A model generated the notes under the pieces. That model was not told where the DNA came from. It did not search any database and saw only the letters and a program-made list of their open reading frames with translations. A DNA stretch of 64,000 nt from Gonapodya sp. JEL0774. Taxonomy: Eukaryota; Monoblepharomycota; Monoblepharidomycetes; Monoblepharidales; Gonapodyaceae. A program made the position numbers and the translations under genes. Location: positions 124,001-188,000 of the forward strand of contig JADIIX010000005.1 in NCBI GenBank assembly GCA_027604505.1, written 5' to 3'. Of the stretch, positions 23,133-33,813 are shown piece after piece; position 1 is the first letter of the stretch; every line of letters begins with the position of its first letter.

Positions 23133-24613
23133 CCTTCTGTCTTCTCGTTGCATGATCCACGCCGCCGTGTTCGGAACCTCGTGAACCGTGTCGTTGATGT
23201 GTGCTCTGAACGAAACGACTTATCAGGCAGCGTTTTCACCACTTTCGAAGAAATTTCAGTGCAAATGACGGGAGTTCCCGCGACTGCTCCCGACACTGGA
23301 CCGGAGACCCCTGAGCGATTCATCAAACGGATGGTTGCTTCGCGCATTCAAGATGCATGGAAGGATGGGAATCGATCATATGATCCCCTTAATGACACCT
23401 TACTCCAAGCAGTCATTCGTTCGGTTCGAAGGAAGGCCTTGGAAAACCTGCCAGATGGGAGGGGAATCACACAGGAACAGAACGCTCGTGTTATATCGAC
23501 GCACCCCCAAGCATTGAAGCAGAATTGGGTACCGAAGGACAAATCAGCTGCACCATGAGTGTAGTCGGAATGCTCACAATGCGCTTCTATTATGTGCAAC
23601 CCCGCAGTAGCCCCCTGGAGAACACTCCAGCTCACAATGAAGCCATCGCTATATGTATTCCCAATGTGCCGTCACTTGAAAGTAACCAACTGCCTCGTAT
23701 CAGTGCTACTACCGCTTGTCCTGTCGAGTCAAACGAAGCACGTGTTGAAGTCGAGCTCGGCAGAAAACAAATCGTTCCGTTGATCGCGTGTACCTTGTTG
23801 GACCATCCCGAAACTTTCACTGACGACGCCGCTCTCGCAAAGGAAAGAACATTTGTCCCATTGATCTCCCCTACCTTGCTGGACCATCGTGAAACTTCCA
23901 GTGACGACGCCGCTCTCGCACAGAAAGCACAACTTAGCGAACGTGCTCAGGATTACTCCTCGGCAATGGATATCGATCCCGCTCCCCCAGTCGTTAGAGG
24001 AACGTCTGAACTCCAAATTCCAAGCGCAAACCATCATGGCGAGATTGCGATAGGTTCGCAGCTACTGATGAAAGACGTCTTAGAAGACAAGGAGAACGTC
24101 GGATCTGGTGAATTGTTGCCACAAGTTCACCATCCAGATGCAACCACCACATACACCGCCAAGATAACCACCGTCGCAAGTGGCCTCAGTGGCACGAACA
24201 ATGACGAAGTGATGACGAGCGGATCTGTCGACATCAGAAGCGACTACAGGGAACCTAGGGAGGCATCCGAAGCTCTGACATCTGCACCCCAGTCACTGTT
24301 TGGACATGAAGAAATTACAACAACTCGGTTGGAGAAGACGGTCGTCCGAAAGGGATTCCTGAAATCTTGTCGGAAAGCTGTAAGAAGTTTCATTCGGTCG
24401 TGTAAACATCCTGAGACCCAGACTCGGCACTCGTGTTACCTCGAACGCGCCACACCGCAGTTGCCGAAACGCTCATTCCTTCGATGGATCGGCGGACGTG
24501 GAAGTAAAGATCATTCAGAACGTCCGGATAATAACACCGCTGCGGGATCCAGATCCTTCGGTGTGACGAAGTCGACGGTATGGAACCGTATTAAATGTCT
24601 TTGGGCTCGTTGA
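23133..24613 (+). CDS. Unrecognised coding block, possibly C-terminal tail of the kinase
   Basis: Not recognised. One open frame (23133-23528, with LHDPRRRVRNLVNRVVDV and PERFIKRMVASRIQDAW) has no in-frame ATG at its beginning. A second follows to a stop at 24613, most simply joined by an intron from GTACCG (23529) to an AG near 23630. The second part is acidic and carries two tandem near-copies of a 26-residue unit (VPLI-CTLLDHPETFTDDAAL and VPLI-PTLLDHRETSSDDAAL), then a basic C-terminus (RKGFLKSCRKAVRSFIRSC). It could be the C-terminal half of the upstream kinase or a separate gene whose first exon was missed. Confidence 0.45.
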
Positions 24614-24995
24614 ATTCAAGTGATGAAGGGCAGGCGCGGATTATAATTGAATCATGAAGGGGAGCGACGGAATGATATCTACCGAAACCAACAGCCGCGC
24701 CAGTCGAGGAGGGCTCGAAGGATAGGAGAGAATGATTGCAATTAAATTGAAGTGTAGTTTGAACGTGAATACATAAATTCCTACATGAGAAGTTCTCATA
24801 ACAAACGCAACATTGCAAATACAACAACAGGTCATTGCGACCACATACGAGCACTGCAAGAAGATACGAGAAAGAATGCATTTTAACTCCACTGTAACCG
24901 ATTATTGTCCACCGTCTGTCCACACTTGAAGCCGCGTCCCATAAATTCGATCGCCAGCTTAACAACTCAGGCGATGGACTGCGTTCTGCTTCATT

Positions 24996-26547
24996 TCATC
25001 GACTCTTCTTCCCCTCACTCGGCTCCGCACTATTCCCAAGCCGCTGCCAACCTGGTTTCGGTGCCCCAGCGTACATTGACCTTAATGGCAACGTCCGCAT
25101 CTCAACCCAGGCACCTTGCTCCCCTTCGGAATTGACTGTTCTTCGTGGGGAACGGTTCACCTTCTCGCCGCCTGGCGGTAACCTCCTCACGGGGTCAAGG
25201 ATTGATTCCGCAACATCCAACGCATCCGCAACTGCCGCCGGCCACCGTGCTGCGATCCGATCCCATACATCAACAACCACATCGATTTCGAACGCTTCCA
25301 CGGGATTCCGGTCCCGTAGAGCTCGGAGGATTGCGGAAGGGTGAGATGGGTCAAGGTGAGGAGGGTTGGTGAGGGGATTAGGTAAGGGACGATCGAGAAG
25401 TCCAGCGAGGGTGTGGGGTGGTGAAGTGGAGCGAGGCGGCAAAGACTGAGCGCAGAGAGAGACTGACGAGGAAACGCCGGAAGCTGAGGTCGTCGAGACG
25501 GCTCGCCGCCGAACGAAATCACCTGCGCCTCCGCCAGCCCTGCTTTGTTCATCTCCTCGTCGGTCTATGGAAATCACGGTACCTGCTTTCGAGAACTCGG
25601 TACTCCGCCAGGTACCGGATTTCCTCCCCTCAAATCTCGAACTCGAATTCTCTCCACTCGAGACCTGCAGAGTGCTAGCCGCGATCCCCGACCTCCGCTC
25701 AGAATTCTCAGCAACTGATAACGCCTGGAGTGCCGCTGAAACCTCAGCATCAATGACGTGAAGCCTGGTAGTTAGGGATGTTCGTGCTGAGATCCGCGAA
25801 TGAGTAGGTTCAAATTCTTTGTCCCCTTCTTCGTCACAAGAATGTCTCGAAACATCTTGGTCGGCGGAAGATCGACTGCCCTTCCCGTCACTCATATCCT
25901 TTCGTCCCTCACACCAACCACTGTCTCTCAATCTGTCGACTGGTATGGGGGGTGAATCGCGCCCCACACCTGGTGCCCTTGAAGAGGGTAACGTCGCCCA
26001 TGCCACTGTGGCTTCATGGACGTCCTCGTCCTCATCGTCAGCCAGGAAGTCACGCTGGGCATGGGCAGGTGATTCAGGATCATGACGAATGGGTGTCGAG
26101 AATGACGAGGACGGTGTCCGCGAAGGTGAAATGGAGGGGGGAGAGTATGAAGGTGAGATAGTGAATGGGCAAGGGATCTTCAGAACCACACGGGACCGGA
26201 TGGAGTCGGAGGAGAAGAGGTTGTTGGCAGCGAGAATAGAGGAAACTGATTTGTGGATAGGGTGACAAGGTCATCAAAGATCAGCAATGTGAAACGATTT
26301 CCTCAAATAGTTAAACCCCATTCACATGAAACACGTCCCTAGCGGTGAGTCGTGTTTCGGGGATAGAGCGTCCGATTGTGAGAACAGCCGACATCCAGCG
26401 GAGGTCGAAACAACAGAGGACATCCTCCCTTCGGGACCCCGGACTGAGTCCAAGACCGACACCTCTCTCTAAGCTCTTAAAGTCAAAGAGCTTGGCTTGA
26501 ATGGCGAGAACGGGTGGAGTGGAGTGCGCTTTGTTCGAACTCCGCAA
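24996..26547 (-). CDS. Hypothetical Ser/Pro-rich protein
   Basis: Not recognised. A long open frame on the minus strand (about 26230-24996) lacks an ATG at its 5' end and is plausibly preceded by an exon within 26547-26320 (text AKLFDFKSLERGVGLGL, IPETRLTARDVF); the intron between is not resolved. The downstream exon starts around NNLFSSDSIRSRVVLKIP, has an acidic ADDEDEDVHEA patch and Ser-rich linkers, and closes with a more ordered segment (VVVDVWDRIAARWPAAVADA) followed by PPGGEKVNRS. No catalytic motif or membrane segment was found. Confidence 0.4.
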
Positions 26548-27459
26548 GTCCCGTGCAGTCAGTCAGTCTTCATAGGCTCCGCACTCTAAGTATGTTTGCA
26601 TCAACCACTTTCGTTTCTCAGACAAGGAAACTCCTCTTGTCGCAGCGCTGTAGAAAAGGCTTTGCCATTTCGCAATCTTCCCCTTGCCATTCCCAACCCT
26701 GAGTCATTGCCCAGCTTGTTTTCCTTGCGAACCTGTCGAGAATCTCTCTGCAGCCACTATGCCTGCTATTATTCCTTCCTTCACCATTTGCTGTTTCCTT
26801 CCTTCCTTCACCATTTATTCCTTCCTTCACCCGTTCCTTCCTTTCAACTCTTCCATTCACCATTTATGCTATTCGCCGAAAAACGCACCGTCTGTCCCAT
26901 ACTTGACAGCCAACCCCGACAAAGTGTCATTTTGAGACACTTGGTGCAGGATGGGCGGCGGGGGCATCGTATGCTGCTTTGGAAGCAATCGAAGGGCACT
27001 GGTCCTGGGTGAGGTCATGATCTCTCCACCCAATCAACAAACACAGCGAGAAGTTGTTCTATATCTATTTTCTTCAGATTGAAATATTCTATTTTCTTTA
27101 GAACCCACGAAATCTTTAGTGTATAAATGAGGCAAAATCAACTAACTTCGGGTTAGTCAGTGTCACAACAAGACCATATCATAGCAAAGTGAATGGTGAG
27201 ACACGAAGTAAATTTGGATCTCCGCTGAATCTCCATTGCCCCATATCTCTTGAAAGGAGAGTCCAATAAAAAGCGAAATGAACTCTTCCTCCCCTGTAGC
27301 TTTTCTCTGACATTTGTTCTTGCAATCAAAACTTGATTGTTTCTATTGAGTGGTGCTGGTTTGGGAGAACGAAAAGCACAGTAAAGTCGTGAAGTTCAGT
27401 TGCGCTCAGTTCGTGCTGTGGAACAAAAGTTAACTTCCTCTTCGTCCAAGTCCTATTTT
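26548..27459. other. Intergenic with CCTTCCTTCACCATTT minisatellite
   Basis: Between about 26775 and 26865 the sequence repeats CCTTCCTTCACCATTT with variations (three to four copies). The rest is AT-richer than its neighbours and shows no gene. Confidence 0.6.
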
Positions 27460-28936
27460 ATGGACATGCTCGGAGAACCGACGCTACCGGGTTCCTTTGG
27501 CGACCTCCTTCCACCGATGGATACAGGCGAGGCGCTTCAAATGGAGACGGAAATAGCGCAGCCTTTGCCGCCACCTGTACAACAGTCACCACAAGCCATC
27601 CATGAGCTGCAACCATCCCAGAATACCCAGGAACACGATTCACAAGCTGTCGCTTCGAATCTTTCTCCAGCGGAACCGCCGCCAATTGAAGAGCGAAGTT
27701 GGACTGAGGAATCCCAGTTTCCCTCCGATGCTGGTGCTCGAGTTCTTGGACCAGCAAGGGACCCTGTACACTACCCGCAGGCAGGTCCAGCCCAAGATAA
27801 ACCAGATCTTGCTGCTGCTTATAACGCCTCTCAGTACTCTGGGACCGGTCTCAGCCGGCCGGAAGGGCCACGTTTCACATGGGGAGGGGTACAAGAACAG
27901 ACACCGGAGCGAACAGAATCTCTTCCAACTGTCCTTCCGCCATCCCCCGCTTATACGGCACAGTCCCATGGCTACGACCAGGCTGTGTCGTCAGCGGTAC
28001 CGCGCACCGCACCCATAGTAGAACCACCCACTTACTTCAGCCCTGTGCCTGCACTCCATGACCCAATGTCTGAGACAACCAACTCCAATGTACGTAGACG
28101 CAATCTCTGCTGCAAACGCTCTTTTTAACCTGTAGCCACTGGCTGCTGGCGCACGGATTCTGTTTGATCGAGAATTTGGCTCCGTCCGCGCCTTGTCCCG
28201 AATACAGATCATTTCTGTGCTTGTCCGTTATTGATGTCAGAAAACCGATCCTCCCTTTCCTCCATATCCCCAGTTCCCCAACCCCCCATACCTTGCCGTT
28301 CCTAATGACATCCACGCCCTCCTCCAATCATGGCCCCGCCTCCGTGCTTCCAAACCGCAGCCGGTACCCCAACTCAATCCGCGGCTATTCCGCCCACAAG
28401 TCCAGTCGATTCCACAACGAAAGCCTATGGACACGCGCCTGGTGAAACAATATGTGGCCAGACAGAATTACCGACCGACAAATCCAGACGAACTTACAGT
28501 GTCAATTGGAGAGCACGTGGAGGCATTCGAAGGAATAAATGCAGGGTCCGGACTGGTGCGCTTATAGTGTCTCGATTCCTTTGTACTTCAATTGACTATG
28601 AACGAAACATTTTCAAACTGAACGGACATGCAGGTTGTCGGAACCAACCTCACCACTCAAAAAGTCGGTCTCATTTCACTCGCCCGGCTCGCAGATCTTC
28701 TACCTCGACACGCGGGGGGTCCGTATGTCATTCCGTCGCACGGCGTTATGTATGGGCAAGGGCATGGGCACGGACACGGACAAGGATATGGGTGAGTTCT
28801 CTGTCTCAAAACATTTACGCGTTGATTGTTAGATGTACTGTAACTGTGTATTCTTGTTCGTTTGTTCTTACACGGACGTTTTAGGATGCACGATAATCGC
28901 TATGTACCGGAGCGCAGTTCGAGTAGGTACCGCTGA
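27460..28936 (+). CDS. SH3-domain protein with proline-rich N-terminus
   Basis: Exons 27460-28089, 28241-28555, 28634-28791 and 28885-28936 join in phase and give 384 residues. The N-terminal 210 residues are Pro/Gln/Ser-rich and unstructured. The SH3 domain begins YVARQNYRPTNPDELTVSIG, continues HVEAFEGINAGSGL, and after the intron resumes VGTNLTTQKVGLISLARL, the ALYDY- and xGLxP-equivalent strands. A Gly-His-Gln tail (GQGHGHGHGQGYG) and a short end RYVPERSSSRYR follow. The intron 2 donor (GTGCGC) is weak but is needed to complete the SH3 fold. The start is the first in-frame ATG; further 5' exons are possible. Likely an adaptor; the ligand is unknown. Confidence 0.7.
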
Positions 28937-29059
28937 GAACGATGGTTCCGGTCTCTGGCGTGGTCGTGATGAGATGGGGCTCGACGAACAGGGGGGAAAG
29001 GACTGCCGGTTAGAGGAGGATTCAAAGTATCGTATTAATTGACCCCGCCCTTGACGGGC

Positions 29060-29340
29060 AATCATCGGGATGCATGTAACCACTAAACATAAATATTGCA
29101 AAACCGTGCTTGGTACAAAGTTCTCTGGAGTCATTAAGCCCAGTCGATGTCCTCTTTCTTTGGGGTGTCCACCCTCTTGATGTGCGAGCCAACGGGAACC
29201 ACGTCACTTTCCTCTCATCCATACTGCACGTCATCGCACATGATCCAATGGAAAAACATCATTGGGGATACCATTCCACACACACTCTACGGGCGGTAAC
29301 TCCAAGAGGCAGTTACCGACACCGCCGATGATGGAGAATG
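29060..29340 (-). pseudogene. Fragment of the CCR4/Angel-type nuclease gene 3' end
   Basis: Diverged copy of 29885-30170, including 3' flanking sequence (CTAAACATAAATAT versus CTAACATAAATAT) and the final coding segment (ECVWNGIPNDAFPSDH region, here with frame damage and an early stop). Only the end of the gene is present, so it cannot make a nuclease. Confidence 0.75.
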
Positions 29341-29700
29341 GACGGTGTCGGCGCCGTCAGTAACTACCACGTCCTCGCCGCCTCGCGAGCTCGTCAACAA
29401 CAAATCGCATGATACTCGTCGGGACTCCAGCACAGTCGAGGTACGCATCGCAATTTCAAGTCTCCAGCGGCGGTGAACGCGCATCAATTATACGCTTACT
29501 AGTGAGATAAATGCCCATCCCTAGTACCCCACTCGAATGCATCCCCAACCGCACCGCCCACCTTCGCTCGCAGCGTCCTCGTCTGCTTTTGGGCGTCTCC
29601 CTCGGCTACGCAGCATGGCTACCGACGCCGATATCTTCGCCCTGGAGATGAACTCTATCTCGGCGCTCCTGCGCCCCGGCTTCGGCCTTGGCGTCGTGTT
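29341..29700 (+). pseudogene. Fragment of an alpha/beta-hydrolase gene
   Basis: Degenerate match to the middle of the hydrolase at 20300-20645. Shared blocks include ATACTCGTCGG, GAGGTACGCATCGCA (old exon/intron junction), CGCACCGCCCACCTTCGC against the ACCACCCATCTTCGC equivalent, and GGAGAT(G/C)AA. The frame is broken and both ends of the gene are missing. It abuts the nuclease fragment directly. Confidence 0.7.
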
Positions 29701-30028
29701 TCATTGCCAGGACTAACTATTACAATACACATCACTACCACTGCTTCTTCAGTTCCACTCTGTCCCACATCTCCAGTGTCTGCCCCACTACTACTAGTAC
29801 TATGTATATCTATTATCTCGCACATCGACTCAGTGGTCATACAACAGTAGACAGAAATGGGACATTCTTGCCAGTTGCAGCCCCGTAATCACCTAACATA
29901 AATATATGAGAACCATGGGTGATACATATGTCCTCTTGAGTTCACGTTACCAGGGTCTTTTTCTACACTGTTCAGCCCACTTCTGTGAGTGCCACGAAGT
30001 GTCCAACTCTGGCAACACCTCACCTCCG

Positions 30029-32899
30029 TCAAAACCACAGTCCAAGCTCACACATCACCGGCACATGATCCGACGGAAAGGCATCATTGGGTATACCGTT
30101 CCACACACACTCTATGGGGGGTAACTCCAGGAGCGCCGTGACCGACACCGCGGATGATGGAGCCTTGACCCTCGCCGCTTTGTCCTCCACAATTGCCCCA
30201 ATTCTCCTACCGTTCGTGTCCATCTCGCCCCCCCACTCACCCCCCATACCACCGTACCCTACAAACACATAGTCCAACGTCCCACTCCATCCCGCGTACG
30301 TCGTCCAGGGCGGCTCCCCTTCCCAACCTACTTCCCCTACACCGATCAATCCACTCCCACTTCCATTCCCGTGACCATTCGCGCCACCACCGGTCACGGT
30401 CCCGGTCGCGTTCCCGTTGTTCCGATCCCACTTGGGATCCCTATTTCTCTTTCCGAACACGTTTGTGTACCGGGAGTGAGTCGACGTGAGCCTCGGCATA
30501 CCGGGCCGTCTCAGACGAGAGAGTATGTAGGATACGGGGTGGGGATTCTGCGGACGGGGTACGAACGGCAGGGTCTGAGATGTGGCGCGGGAGTCGGGAG
30601 GAGATGTGGGCGCCTCCCCCGAATTGTCCGCTGGTTGCAATTCGGAGTAAGAGCTCGAGCTCGCGCCACCGCTCGCACTCGCACTCTCAGATGCACTGGT
30701 CCCCGCGTCACGGCTGGGCACGAGACCGTACCCTGACCATGCTTCTTCGCAGGGTTCCAGCCGAGCAAGCTGTTCATCTGTGAGCTGCTGTCCCGTCAGC
30801 ACAGTGTACAGGGGGTCGGTGGGGAGGGTGTTGAAATCTACCACAGGTGGAGAAGCCGTCGGATTGACACTTGAGCATGCCCTCTTACAAGTGCAACCCT
30901 TTAACTCACCTCCACACATGATAACAGGCCAACCGGCTGCCCCCAATTCTGGCCACTTTTGCATCGCCTCCTCTCTCGCCTCCCTCACCGCCTCACAAAG
31001 CACCCACACCTGCCTCAACCTCTCATACGTCGCTGTGGGACGCCAGAAAAGATGGCAGTTGGTCATGATGACACCAAATTCAGTCGATGTGGACGTGGAC
31101 GTTGTCGATTGGGGGGTGTGCGCGAGGAGGAGGATTTGCCCGACGTTCCCCGTACGAGGGGTTAACGGAGTGGGCGAGGCAAGCGGCGATGTATCGAAAT
31201 AAACAGGTATGTGGCTAAGTAGCCGGAAGCTGGTTTTGTGCGGGAGGTTTCATTTCGGAAATGAACTTCCCGTCGTTGTCACTCCGCCAAACTCACTGAA
31301 GCCCCCTCCAACTCACCTCCCCTTCCTCCACCCACCCACCACCCCATGTCCCGTGCCCTCTCTCTCCATCCTGCTACCTCCCACGACCTGTTTCTCGACC
31401 CACACGGTCTCGTACCCCACCTTGGCAAGCTCGAGTTGGAGTGCGGGGAACCGGTCCACCTCTTGCATGGCGAGGAGGGAAGGGAGGAGGAGGGAGAGGT
31501 GGTGGATGAGGAGGGTGGTGCGGTGTTTTACCTAAGGGGGAGTGGGGAGGGACGAGAGTGAAGAGGGGAAGACGAGAGGTGGAGGAGTAGAAATCCGTCA
31601 GTGTGGGCGATGGTGGGACTTCACCTCACTCGATATGACTGTCATCACCATATGGCTCGCACTTCTCGCAAGGAAGCCTTCAGCCAACCTCATTCCCCTT
31701 TGCCGATTGCCCACCTCCCATTCACGGTCGCACGGACTCGACCGCCGCTCTCCCTACCCGCCGCCCCTCCTGTCTCACCTGACCTTCAACGCCTCCCTCG
31801 TCGCCCACGGGAAGAAATCCCTCCTGACCAAACACTGCGCCAGGACATTGTAACTCGCCACGGAGAATACTGCTGTCGGGGTGACGGTGGCAGTGGCGGA
31901 TGGTGGTGTTGTGCCCGGGTACGCCCAAGGCCACGCCCGCGAGTCCGTGGCCGGAGGGCTGCAGGAAGAGGAACCAGATGGCGAGAGGAGACGGTCGGGG
32001 AGCGGGAGGGGTTGGGCCGGGCCAATGGGGGGGATGCGGGCAAGGAGGCGAGGCACGGGAGGTGGGACGGGTGGGGGTGGGGCGTAGGTTGGGCGGGGGA
32101 GGGGGACTTGAGAGGTAGATGGCGAGGTAACGAGAGATGGGTTCAGAAAGATGGGTATGAGTCGGCCGGGTGTGGGGTAGGTTGAAGGCAGGAGAGAGCA
32201 AATAAAAGAAAATCGGCATTGATCGAAGCCAGTGGGGAACGCCAACATAATTCCCACCCGCAGCCTATCACATACAGATTCCCACGCCAACTCTACTCCC
32301 CACCCCGAACTCTCCCACGCAATCCCAACAGGAAACACCGTAGCAGCCTCTTCTCGTCCCTGTCCCCGAGACAACGCACCTGAAGGAGTCTCGCGATGTG
32401 GTGTGGATGGCGACTGGGATTTTGCAGGTTTGGCGGGGATCGGGCTGTTGGAGGTGGAGGTGGAAGTGCTGGAGGGATTGGCTGTGGTTGTCTTGCGAGA
32501 ACGAGTTGGCGTAGAGTCTGTGTGGAATGTTTTGGAGCGGGAGTTGGGCTTGGGTTTGGAGGTGGGGCGGGCCTCACCCAGCTTGGGGGTCGGGTGATGT
32601 GGAGTCGCAGATGAAACAGAGGATGAACGTTGCGTTGGTGGTTTGGGAGGGGACGGTGTGTGAGTTGGGGCAGGTGGGGAGATTGGAGATGACGGGGAGG
32701 ACGAGGAGGGGGAGGACGCGGAGCAAGAGGGAGATGGTGAGGGCGATGGGGAGTGGGAGTGGGAGGGAGCCAGAGCCGGGGCCGGGTTACGTAGAGATGC
32801 CAACGGAGGGTATGAGACAGAGTCGAGAGAAGGGGGAGATTCGTGGGTCTGAGTGTGGGTCTGGGAATGAGAATGGGCGGGAGATGGAGGTGGGGGCAT
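30029..32899 (-). CDS. Endonuclease/exonuclease/phosphatase-family RNA nuclease (CCR4/Angel/Ngl type)
   Basis: Mg-dependent nuclease-fold protein, probably an RNA 3' exonuclease or deadenylase. The N-terminal exon from about 32899 (M before PPPPSPAHSHSQ) is a Ser/Pro/Thr low-complexity region; one or more introns follow around 32370-32180. The catalytic domain is clear: FSVASYNVLAQCLV near 31850, AMQEVDRFPALQLEL near 31470 (catalytic Glu), TNCHLFWRPTATYERLRQVW near 31050, GDFNTLPTDPLY restored by removing intron 30838-30910, and WTTYAGWSGTLDYVFV then GIPNDAFPSDHVPVMCEL at the end (catalytic Asp-His). A long Ser/Gly insertion separates the GDFN and TLDY motifs. Ngl2-like and Angel-like proteins share this layout; I cannot separate them. 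A partial decayed copy lies at 29060-29340. Confidence 0.8.
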
Positions 32900-33813
32900 A
32901 GAGGACCAACGAGTGGGGGTGAGGATGATTGTACAAGAAGAAATAGGAAGATAGATCGAAAACGGGGATGGAAGGATAGTTGATGATGGTGTGGCGAGAA
33001 GACGAGGGGTTGGAGGGAAGCGGAGGCGGCCGTGGAGGTGGGCTCGGGGGCACGTTGTGGGGGTGGCGTAGGGGGAAAACAAGAGCTGTGGAGTGCAGAG
33101 GGGTGTGCGAGCAAAACGCTGTTGAGCCTCAAGTGTCCGTGGTTTGTTTCTCGGGTGTCACGGAATTGTGTGTGTGCGAACTGGTTCGCGAACTCGGGGA
33201 CACAACCCAGACCGATTCGTTAGATAAAATCCTGCTTCGACGCTGAGAATAGCATTTCCTCCCCACTTTATTAATCGGAGACAAAATGATAACTGCATTT
33301 TTCCGTCCGTCCGGCTGCAACCTGTGTGTACGCGTCCCACCTCCAGACGACCGCCAACACAAGCAAATCCCACCCACCACCGACAAAATTGTCCTCGTAG
33401 ACTTTCCTGCGTGTCACTTTCGGTCTCCGGGTCTCCAGACACCATTTTCTGGTCGCGTTCGCTCAAATCTGGACTTCAAAGTTTTCCGTTTCTTCGTCCC
33501 ATGGCGAATCAGTGCTCTCTGGGATCGATGATCCTTCCGAGCAAGGCAATCTACGGGACTGAATGAATCCACTCACCGGATGCAACGAAGGCAATGAATG
33601 ATTCCAAGCAGTGTGAAGAGGCCACAGACAGGAAGCGCCTGCCTCCGAGGATCAGCAAATTATGCTTCAAGCAAGACTACAAAACAAAAAAGAGAATTAC
33701 CCAGTAAATAAAACTAACTCTATCAAAGTCAACGGGAGTTAGCTCCTCTCCCTGCCGGTATGAATGACAAACAGTAGAGGGACACTAAAGACGGTGGCTT
33801 CATACATGCACGG
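32900..33813. other. Intergenic
   Basis: Upstream region of the nuclease gene and 3' flank of alpha-kinase 1. No gene, RNA or repeat was recognised. A GTTCAAATTC string at about 33842 is not part of a tRNA. Confidence 0.5.
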
